From: Actinomycetes bacterium
GTDB taxonomy: Bacteria > Actinomycetota > Actinomycetes > Actinomycetales > Beutenbergiaceae
Assembly (NCBI GenBank): GCA_021793935.1
Contig: JAJYRV010000180.1
Span: forward strand, 1-5,072
Reading direction: 5' to 3'
Length of the DNA stretch: 5,072 bases
Shown: one piece after another, positions 1 through 5,072 of the stretch
Layout of the letters: every line of letters starts with the position of its first letter
Numbering within the stretch: the stretch's first letter is position 1
The notes under the pieces: model-generated
Databases searched by the model: none
The model's input: the letters and a program-made list of their open reading frames with translations, nothing else
Told to the model about the DNA's origin: nothing
Position numbers and translations under genes: made by a program

Positions 1-510
1 CCCCATGTGCGCGTCACCGTAGGCGAACGCTCCCCTGCCGATCCGAGTGAGCTTCTGGGCGAGGTCGGCGGCGACGACGGCGGATGCGCCGACCGCGTAG
101 ATACACGTGCGGTGGGCGCGGGATAAAGCGTCGATGGCCCCGCTCAGGTTCTCCAGGTCCAACAGGTGCGCGGTGTCTACCACGGCCTGCGCGTCCAACT
201 GGGCGATCTTCCGCACGACCGAGGCGAGGTCATCGCCCTCGGCGATATCACCCTCGGCCTGGGGTGGGGCGGAGCGTCCCTGTTCGGCCGCGAGCGCGAG
301 CCGGAGCTCCGAATACCCGTCGAGGTCGAACACTCGGCAGAACCGGCTCACCGTTGCTTGCGACACCCCTGCCGTCTGCGCCAAGGTGCGGATCGACATC
401 GCGGCGCATTCGGCCGGGGCGGCAAGGATCGTCTTCGCCACCAACCGGTGCGCCTCGCCCAACTGGTCGAGCTGCCCACGGATCCGTGCCGTGATCGCCC
501 GTTCACTCAT
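1..510 (-). CDS. RpiR/MurR-family transcriptional regulator (partial, N-terminal 170 residues)
   Basis: The reading frame starts at ATG 510-508 and stays open to base 1, so the C-terminal part of the SIS domain is missing. Residues 1-75 form the RpiR-type DNA-binding domain; the helix-turn-helix is SIRTLAQTAGVSQATVSRFC at 39-58, followed by the family-typical YSELRLAL. A variable linker spans about 78-93. The SIS domain starts near 100 and shows YAVGASAVVAADLAQKLTRI at 138-157 and then DAHM, the sugar-phosphate-binding region. RpiR-type proteins are sugar-phosphate-responsive regulators; MurR of E. coli responds to MurNAc-6-phosphate, so that or GlcNAc-6-phosphate is the likely effector here (inference from context). 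It is the most distal gene seen in the operon, overlaps murQ by ATGA and has its own ribosome site. Orthology to MurR is suggested by the neighbours only, so no symbol is given. Confidence 0.92.
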   Translation of the reverse strand, partial: MSERAITARIRGQLDQLGEAHRLVAKTILAAPAECAAMSIRTLAQTAGVSQATVSRFCRVFDLDGYSELRLALAAEQGRSAPPQAEGDIAEGDDLASVVRKIAQLDAQAVVDTAHLLDLENLSGAIDALSRAHRTCIYAVGASAVVAADLAQKLTRIGRGAFAYGDAHMG

Positions 511-1448
511 CCTAAGGTCCTTCCCAACTCCCGCACGGCGCTGCGAATGCCCGAGGGGTCGCGGTCGCGATGCGGGTTGGGCCGATGGCGCGCGAGCGCC
601 TCGCCCGCGGTCGTCGCGTTCACACCGGCCAGGAGCGACACGAGCGCCACTCGCACCGACCCCTCCGCCTCATCGAGCGCCGCCCTCGCCCGATCCTCGC
701 TCACCCCGCTCGCCTGCCGCAGGATCCCCACCGAGCGGGTACGGAGCTTCTCGTTCGTCGGGATCATGTCGATCATGAGGTTGCTGTACGCCTTCCCCAG
801 CCGGACCATCGCCGCCGTCGAGAGGGCGTTGAGCACCATCTTCTGCGCCGTGGCTGCCTTGAGGCGGGTGGAACCGGTGAGTACCTCGGGCCCGGTGTCG
901 GGCAGGATCGCGATGCGGGCGAGCGCGGTGAGCGGGGCGGCGGGGTTCGTGGAGACGAGAACGGTGGGGAGCTCTCTGCTCGTTGCTTTTGCGAGGGCGC
1001 CGCGGACGAACGGGGTGCGCCCGGAGGCGGTGAGCCCAACGATGAGGTCGCGGGTTCCCGCCTCGTGCGCGATCGTCTCGCCGGCGAGGGCGTCGTCCTC
1101 CGCGCCCTCGACCGCGAGGGTCATCGCCTCGAGCCCGCCCGCCAGGTGTGCACGGACCTGCGAATCGTCAACGTTGAAGGTCGGCAGCAGTTCGACGGCG
1201 TCGAGCACGCCCATCCGCCCGGAGGTTCCCGAGCCTACGTAGTGCACAGTTCCCCCGCGGGTGAGCGTCTCCACCACGAGATCGGCTGCGGCGGCGATCT
1301 CGGGTCCGACCGCAGCGACAGCTGCGGCGACGCTCGCGTCGGCGCTGAGGAGGGTCTCAACGATGTCGACCGTCGACCGGGTGTCGAGGTCGAGCGATGC
1401 CGGGTTCGGTTGCTCGGTACTCCAGTGCAGATCACCGGTTGCTACCAT
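507..1448 (-). CDS. murQ: N-acetylmuramic acid 6-phosphate etherase
   Basis: MurQ cleaves the D-lactyl ether of MurNAc-6-phosphate to give GlcNAc-6-phosphate and D-lactate, linking wall-sugar recovery to amino sugar metabolism. The 313-residue protein is close to the usual length of about 300. The N-terminal half is a SIS sugar-phosphate fold: HYVGSGTSGRMGVLDAVE at 69-86, and AVEGAEDD at 112-119. Glu86 and Glu117 align with the two catalytic glutamates (83 and 114) of the E. coli enzyme. Further signatures are TASGRTPFV, TGPEVLTGSTRLKAATAQK, KAYSNLMIDMIPTNEKL and a helical C-terminal region (SGVSEDRARAALDEAEGS) of the kind that follows the SIS domain. Small departures from common family sequences include VGSG for LGAG and KAATAQK for KAGTAQK. 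The start at 1448 has a good Shine-Dalgarno and overlaps anmK by 7 bases; the stop overlaps the regulator start as ATGA. Confidence 0.96.
   Translation of the reverse strand: MVATGDLHWSTEQPNPASLDLDTRSTVDIVETLLSADASVAAAVAAVGPEIAAAADLVVETLTRGGTVHYVGSGTSGRMGVLDAVELLPTFNVDDSQVRAHLAGGLEAMTLAVEGAEDDALAGETIAHEAGTRDLIVGLTASGRTPFVRGALAKATSRELPTVLVSTNPAAPLTALARIAILPDTGPEVLTGSTRLKAATAQKMVLNALSTAAMVRLGKAYSNLMIDMIPTNEKLRTRSVGILRQASGVSEDRARAALDEAEGSVRVALVSLLAGVNATTAGEALARHRPNPHRDRDPSGIRSAVRELGRTLG
518..525 (-). promoter_or_regulatory. Ribosome binding site of the RpiR-type regulator inside the end of murQ
   Basis: GGGAAGGA on the minus strand ends seven bases before the ATG at 510. It lies inside the last murQ codons and, with the ATGA overlap, decides the regulator start. 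Confidence 0.72.
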
Positions 1449-2599
1449 TGTGCGTTCTCCTTTTGCACTCGCACCCGCCGCGCCCTGGCTGCGGGCCTCT
1501 CCGTCGCGACTGGGGTGCGTACCCCCAGGATCGATGCTCGCTCGGCGCCCGTCGCCGTCCTTCCTGCGCGGCCGGGAACGACCCCAGGTTGGCCGCGGGC
1601 CGAGAGGTAGCCTAGCAAGGCGAAGAGGTAGGCCTCTTTGGCGTCCGCGGGGAGTCCGAGATCGTCCGTGATCATGAGCGGAGCCTCGAGGTGCACTCGG
1701 AGTCGCTCGAGGAGGAACGGGTTTCGCGTGCCGCCCCCGGATGCGACGACCCTCTCGAGGGCGAAGGCGTTGATTGCCTCGCTAGCGGTGCGAGCGGTGA
1801 GTTCGGTCAGCGTGGCGAACAGATCGGGTCCTTCGAGGTGGCGGGGCCCGAGGCGCTCGCGCACGTACTCGGCGTGGAAGTACTCCGTGCCGGTGGATTT
1901 GGGCATCGGACGTCGATAGAACGGGTCGGCGAGGAGCACCTCGAGCGCGTCGGCGTTGATCCGGCCGGACCGGGCGACCTGCCCGCCCTCGTCACGCGGG
2001 CGCCCGAGCAGGCGCCGGGCGGCGGCATCGATGAGGCAGTTCGCGGGCCCGGTATCTCCCGTCACGGCCTCGCCGCTACCGACGATGGTGATGTTGGCGA
2101 TCCCGCCGAGGTTCAGGCCCGCGGTGGGGCGCTCCCCCAGCCAGAGCAGGTCCAGCGTGGACGCGAGGGGCGCGCCCTGGCCGCCCGCGGCGACGTCTGC
2201 GGACCGGAAGTCGGAGATGACCGGGGCGGCCGTGGCCGCGTGGATCCAGGCGGGGTTGCCGATCTGCAGAGTGCCCTTGACCTCGCCCTCCTCCACCCAG
2301 TGGTACAGGGTCTGCCCGTGGCTGGCGATGAGGTCGACGGGCCCCGCCTGCGCGATGGCGCGGCGTGCGGCCCGGCCGAACTCCTGGCCCACTTCAGTAT
2401 CGAGCCTCGCCCACATCCCGGCGTCGCTCGTGGCCGGCGGGATGACGCCGAGGATCCGGTGCCGGAGCTCGGGGTCCCAGGGATATTCCCCATGCCAGTG
2501 CAAGGTCATCGTGAGGGTCTCTTCGTCAGCGGTGAGGTCCGCGACGGCCATGTCGATGGCGTCGATGGACGTGCCCGAGAGGATTCCTAGTACCCTCAT
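1442..2599 (-). CDS. anmK: Anhydro-N-acetylmuramic acid kinase
   Basis: AnmK hydrolyses the 1,6-anhydro ring of anhydroMurNAc and phosphorylates it with ATP, giving MurNAc-6-phosphate in the cytoplasm. The 385-residue protein shows the family's landmarks in order: LSGTSIDAID at 7-16 (nucleotide phosphate loop), ASHGQT at 92-97, a substrate loop with SDFRSADVAAGGQGAPL at 129-145, NLGGIAN at 163-169, and GDTGPANCLIDAA from 181, where Asp182 aligns with the family's catalytic aspartate. A second nucleotide-side glycine motif, ASGGGTRNPFL, follows in the C-terminal half, then KEAYLFALLG. The first motif has Ala14 where many relatives have Gly. The last 22 residues (364-385) are Arg-rich, look non-conserved and contain the murQ ribosome site. 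The start overlaps the nagZ stop as ATGA without a strong Shine-Dalgarno; the stop TAG overlaps murQ by 7 bases. It supplies MurQ's substrate. Confidence 0.95.
   Translation of the reverse strand: MRVLGILSGTSIDAIDMAVADLTADEETLTMTLHWHGEYPWDPELRHRILGVIPPATSDAGMWARLDTEVGQEFGRAARRAIAQAGPVDLIASHGQTLYHWVEEGEVKGTLQIGNPAWIHAATAAPVISDFRSADVAAGGQGAPLASTLDLLWLGERPTAGLNLGGIANITIVGSGEAVTGDTGPANCLIDAAARRLLGRPRDEGGQVARSGRINADALEVLLADPFYRRPMPKSTGTEYFHAEYVRERLGPRHLEGPDLFATLTELTARTASEAINAFALERVVASGGGTRNPFLLERLRVHLEAPLMITDDLGLPADAKEAYLFALLGYLSARGQPGVVPGRAGRTATGAERASILGVRTPVATERPAARARRVRVQKENAQW
1457..1462 (-). promoter_or_regulatory. Ribosome binding site of murQ inside the end of anmK
   Basis: On the minus strand AAGGAG lies eight bases before the murQ ATG at 1448, within the run AAAAGGAGAACGCACA. 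It sits inside the last anmK codons and supports 1448 as the murQ start. Confidence 0.75.
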
Positions 2600-4029
2600 C
2601 CGCTACTGCCCATCAGGTTCACCGCGGCCGCCGCGTTGACGGCCCCGATCCCGTGCATCGCGATGAGGTTCTTCACCTCGGGAGCGGCGCTCATCACCCC
2701 GCCGTGGACGACGAGCGCGCCGGGATGCACGGCGAGGACGCCGGCGAGCGCGCGGGCTTCCTGCGGGTCGCTGAGGGGGTTGCGAGTGAGCACGATCGCC
2801 CGGCTGCCGTCCCCGATCTCGGCACCGGCCGGCCCGGGGGTTGCCTCGATCCCCTCGGCGGCGAAAGCAGGAAGGAGGGGATTGCCGAGGTTCCCGGAGG
2901 CGTAGTTGACTCCCCGGCGCGCGTCGAACACCACCGGGGCGCCGGTCACGCGAACGTCGCCATGGGATCGCAGCGACGCGCTCGCGACTCGGCTGCCGAG
3001 CAGGGCAAGTTCGGCGCGGGCGGCCTCGGCACACTCGATTCCCGGCCACCGCGCGGGCAAGGGATCCTCGGGCTTCCTTCGCAGCGTCGCATTCCGCCGG
3101 GCGGATTCCCGCAGCGCGGATTCGCTCAACCGCCCGGAGCCAACGGCCTGCTCGATCGCCGTCCGCGCGCGATAGAAGTCCGCCTCGGCGCTCGATTGGT
3201 GGGGGGCGTCGAGGAGTAACAGGTCGGCGCCGGCCGCGAGCGCCCGCACGCACGCTTCCCCGAGTTCGAGCGACTGGGTGATCGCGCGCATCCCGAGGGC
3301 GTCGGTGACGAGCGGGCCGCGATGGCACAGGTCGCGGGCACCCTGGTATGCCCACCTCGACAGGGTCGCGGGGTCCGGGCCCCGTTCGGGAACGACGACG
3401 TGGGCGACCATCACCCCGTCGGGCCCGGCGTCGAGGAAGGGTTGTTCGTCCCGGTCTCGCAACGTCTGCTGGTCAGCGGTGAGGGTCGGCAGCCCCACGT
3501 GACTATCGACGTTCGTGGCACCATGGCCGGGGAAGTGCTTGCCGACCGAGGCGACCCCCGCCTCGCGGAGCCCTTCGACGAAGGCGCGGCCGTGCCGCCC
3601 GACAAGCGCCGCATCGGCGCCGAACGAGCGTACCCCGACGACCGGGCTGAGCGGTTCGCTCGCGACGTCCAACACCGGCCCGAGGGCGACGTCGATGCCC
3701 GCGACGGCGATGAGGCGCCCGTATGCGGCGGCCACCCGCCGCGTCGTGCCCTCGTCGTCGAGGATCCCTAACGCAGCATTTCCCGGGATCGAGGATCCGG
3801 TTGCCGCTTCCAGCCGGCTCACGTCGCCGCCTTCTTCGTCGCTCGCGACGACGGCGTCCGGTCTCGCCGCGCGGATCTCGTCGGTGAGGTGGCGGGCTGT
3901 TTCGATATCGGGGACGTTCTCGGCGAAGAGGATCACGCCGGCGAGGTTCTCTGCCAGGGCGCGCGCCACCCACGCGGGGAGGCTGGTGCCGGAGAAGCCG
4001 GGCATGAGGACTGCGTGGGCGATGCTCAT
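2596..4029 (-). CDS. nagZ: Cytoplasmic beta-N-acetylglucosaminidase, GH3 family (NagZ type), with extra C-terminal domain
   Basis: This 477-residue protein is predicted to remove non-reducing GlcNAc from GlcNAc-(anhydro)MurNAc. Residues 1-about 330 form the GH3 barrel: DEEGG at 64-68 with R72, RSFG at 134-137, and KHFPGHGATNVDSHVGLP at 164-181, which carries the Asp175-His177 acid/base pair that distinguishes NagZ-type enzymes. VTDALGM at 241-247 places the nucleophile at Asp243. Residues about 345-477 form a second alpha/beta domain, absent from the roughly 340-residue proteobacterial NagZ but seen in Gram-positive relatives. No signal peptide or lipobox is visible, so it should act in the cytoplasm after import. 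The start at 4029 lies in an ATGA overlap with the permease stop and has only a weak Shine-Dalgarno, suggesting coupled translation. The same frame stays open upstream to 4800, but that part is a shadow of the permease. Hydrolase versus phosphorylase chemistry cannot be decided here. Confidence 0.92.
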   Translation of the reverse strand: MSIAHAVLMPGFSGTSLPAWVARALAENLAGVILFAENVPDIETARHLTDEIRAARPDAVVASDEEGGDVSRLEAATGSSIPGNAALGILDDEGTTRRVAAAYGRLIAVAGIDVALGPVLDVASEPLSPVVGVRSFGADAALVGRHGRAFVEGLREAGVASVGKHFPGHGATNVDSHVGLPTLTADQQTLRDRDEQPFLDAGPDGVMVAHVVVPERGPDPATLSRWAYQGARDLCHRGPLVTDALGMRAITQSLELGEACVRALAAGADLLLLDAPHQSSAEADFYRARTAIEQAVGSGRLSESALRESARRNATLRRKPEDPLPARWPGIECAEAARAELALLGSRVASASLRSHGDVRVTGAPVVFDARRGVNYASGNLGNPLLPAFAAEGIEATPGPAGAEIGDGSRAIVLTRNPLSDPQEARALAGVLAVHPGALVVHGGVMSAAPEVKNLIAMHGIGAVNAAAAVNLMGSSG

Positions 4030-4859
4030 CCCTTCACCGCCCCGGCCGACAACCCGGAGACCAGGCTTCGTTGCACCGCGACGAAGAAGATGATCACCGG
4101 CACCGTGATGAGGGTCGAGGCCGCCATGATCGGGCCCCAGTCGGCGCTGTGCTGGCCGAAGAAGCGCTGGAGCCCGATCGCGACGGTGAACTTCTGATCG
4201 TCCTGCAGGAACGTGAGCGCGAAGATGAACTCGTTCCAGGCGGTGATGAACGCGAACACGCTGGTGGCCACCAGCCCGGGAGCAACGAGCGGGAACAGGA
4301 TGCTCCAAAACATCCGGTTCCACGACGCTCCGTCGATGTAGGCCGCTTCTTCGACCTCGATGGGTACTGCGGCGACGAAGCCCCGTAACATCCACACGGC
4401 GAAGGGCACGCTGAAGGCGAGATAGACGATGGATAACCCGAGGAGGGAGTTGAGCATCTGCAGGTTGCGTGCCTGCAGGAACAGCGGGATCACGAGCGCC
4501 TCGAGTGGAACCATCTGGGCGATGAGGATCATGATGAGGATCGCCGTCCGGGATTTGAACCGGAACCGGGCGACCGCGGTTGCCGCGAGTAACGCCAGCA
4601 GCGCCGACAGGCCCACGGTGACGGTTGCTACGAGCGCGGAGTTGGCCATGAACCGGCCGAACCCGGCTTGCCCGAGGACCCTCTCGAAGTGCCCCAGCGT
4701 GAACCCTTGGGGCAGGACGTTGCCGCCGCGGATCGCGGCCGCGGGATCCACGGCGGTGGAGATCATCCAGTAGGCGGGCAGGAGGAAGAAGATCAGGCAC
4801 GCGATGATCCCCAGAGCTTGGAGGAACACGCGCAGCGTTTTGCGTGGCCGAATCCGCAT
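4026..4859 (-). CDS. Sugar ABC transporter permease, MalG-like (CUT1 family)
   Basis: This 277-residue inner-membrane permease has the usual length for MalG-type proteins. About six hydrophobic segments are visible, near residues 12-34, 72-95, 107-128, 139-158, 185-207 and 243-262. The EAA motif, the cytoplasmic loop that docks on the ATPase, is clear at residues 171-190 (EAAYIDGASWNRMFWSILFP). It is followed by the typical TAWNEFIFALTFLQD segment (about 206-220), and the C-terminus VSGLSAGAVKG is also classic. The start at 4859 is chosen for the strong Shine-Dalgarno just upstream and the one-base overlap with the preceding permease. An earlier in-frame ATG at 4991 would add 44 His/Arg-rich residues that overlap real coding sequence. 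The stop overlaps the nagZ start as ATGA. With its partner it probably imports a muramic-acid-containing sugar; that substrate is inferred from neighbours. No ATPase gene follows it. Confidence 0.95.
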   Translation of the reverse strand: MRIRPRKTLRVFLQALGIIACLIFFLLPAYWMISTAVDPAAAIRGGNVLPQGFTLGHFERVLGQAGFGRFMANSALVATVTVGLSALLALLAATAVARFRFKSRTAILIMILIAQMVPLEALVIPLFLQARNLQMLNSLLGLSIVYLAFSVPFAVWMLRGFVAAVPIEVEEAAYIDGASWNRMFWSILFPLVAPGLVATSVFAFITAWNEFIFALTFLQDDQKFTVAIGLQRFFGQHSADWGPIMAASTLITVPVIIFFVAVQRSLVSGLSAGAVKG

Positions 4860-5072
4860 CAGAACTCCTCCTCCTTGAACAGGGTGCGCACGTAGACGAT
4901 GGTGATGAGCATGAGCACGGCCGTGAGCACCACGGCGATCGCCGAGCCCATTCCGTACTTGCTCTGCGCGAACGATTGGACGTAGGCCCACACCCCGAGG
5001 TTGAAGACTTCCGGGTTCGTGCCTCCTCCCCCGGGCAGGAGCCAGATCTGGGTGAAGACCTTGAAATCCCAG
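4859..5072 (-). CDS. Sugar ABC transporter permease, MalF/UgpA-like (partial, C-terminal 70 residues)
   Basis: This is the C-terminal end of an integral membrane permease; the N-terminus lies beyond base 5072. The first complete codon is TGG at 5071-5069 and the stop is TGA at 4861-4859. The visible part begins WDFKVFTQIWLLPGGGG, the periplasmic-side loop with a Gly-rich turn that precedes the last helix in CUT1-family permeases. It continues through an AYVQSFAQSKYGMGSA segment and one hydrophobic helix (about residues 43-62 of the fragment), and ends in a short charged tail, FKEEEF. The EAA loop that contacts the ATPase is outside the window. The stop overlaps the next permease start by one base (TGATG), so the two should form the heterodimeric membrane channel. 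The substrate is inferred only from the downstream genes: a peptidoglycan amino sugar. Family assignment is confident, substrate is not. Confidence 0.88.
   Translation of the reverse strand, partial: WDFKVFTQIWLLPGGGGTNPEVFNLGVWAYVQSFAQSKYGMGSAIAVVLTAVLMLITIVYVRTLFKEEEF
4865..4876 (-). promoter_or_regulatory. Strong ribosome binding site of the second permease
   Basis: On the minus strand the sequence AAGGAGGAGGAG ends five bases before the ATG at 4859. It contains a full AAGGAGG Shine-Dalgarno core and simultaneously encodes the Lys-Glu-Glu-Glu tail of the upstream permease. It fixes the second permease start at 4859 rather than at any in-frame ATG further upstream. Confidence 0.8.

Noticed and set aside
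1365..1395. Clustered GTCGAC and GTCGAG units that look like a short repeat or operator.
   Set aside because: They lie inside murQ and encode an ordinary stretch near its N-terminus (DLDTRSTVDIV). Such runs are common in high-GC coding DNA, and no symmetrical operator is evident.
166..2639. Long plus-strand open frames, for example 166-1242, 570-1610, 1691-2590 and 1956-2639.
   Set aside because: They are antisense to murQ, anmK and the regulator, have Arg/Gly/Pro-rich compositions typical of high-GC shadow frames and show no recognisable domains.
2603..3973. Minus-strand frames of 156 and 250 residues in a second frame across nagZ.
   Set aside because: They are Arg/Pro-dominated shadows of the GH3 gene with no motif and no plausible ribosome site.
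4030..4800. The nagZ frame stays open upstream to 4800, which would make a 734-residue protein.
   Set aside because: The extra 257 residues are low-complexity Arg/Pro/His-rich sequence lying antiphase over a well-conserved permease. The GH3 domain begins at the Met encoded at 4029, which sits in an ATGA overlap.
4860..4991. Possible earlier start of the second permease at 4991.
   Set aside because: It would add 44 His/Arg-rich residues overlapping the conserved end of the first permease. The strong Shine-Dalgarno at 4865-4876 and the usual family length favour 4859.
1..5072. Search for CRISPR repeats, tRNA or rRNA genes, insertion sequence ends, terminators and riboswitches.
   Set aside because: The window is fully covered by overlapping conserved genes. 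I saw no direct-repeat array, T-rich hairpin end or transposase.

Overview
The window is high-GC, almost entirely protein-coding DNA, and all genes read on the minus strand, so transcription runs from base 5072 toward base 1. The G/C-rich third positions, the CUT1-type sugar ABC permeases and the style of the NagZ, AnmK and MurQ sequences suggest a high-GC Gram-positive (Actinomycetota, possibly Micrococcales-like). The taxonomy is inference only. I see no tRNA, rRNA, CRISPR array, insertion sequence or terminator.

In transcription order the layout is: (1) the last 70 codons of a sugar ABC permease (5072-4859); (2) a complete second permease of the MalG type (4859-4026); (3) a cytoplasmic GH3 beta-N-acetylglucosaminidase of the NagZ type with an extra C-terminal domain (4029-2596); (4) anhydro-N-acetylmuramic acid kinase AnmK (2599-1442); (5) N-acetylmuramic acid 6-phosphate etherase MurQ (1448-507); (6) the first 170 codons of an RpiR/MurR-like regulator, cut by the window edge (510-1). 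Every junction overlaps: TGATG once, ATGA three times and a 7-base overlap once. This is a tightly coupled single operon with no intergenic DNA. Its promoter must lie beyond base 5072.

The genes form a coherent pathway for cell-wall amino sugars. The ABC transporter would import a peptidoglycan-derived sugar, plausibly GlcNAc-anhydroMurNAc or anhydroMurNAc. NagZ would split the disaccharide in the cytoplasm, AnmK would open and phosphorylate anhydroMurNAc to MurNAc-6-phosphate, and MurQ would remove D-lactate to give GlcNAc-6-phosphate. The SIS-domain regulator probably senses a sugar phosphate of this pathway. Each enzyme belongs to a known family. The less ordinary points are the combination (ABC import instead of the MurP PTS or AmpG, with an anhydro-sugar kinase in an apparent Gram-positive), the absence of a transporter ATPase gene among the genes seen, and the two-domain NagZ. 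I do not see a wholly new type of system.
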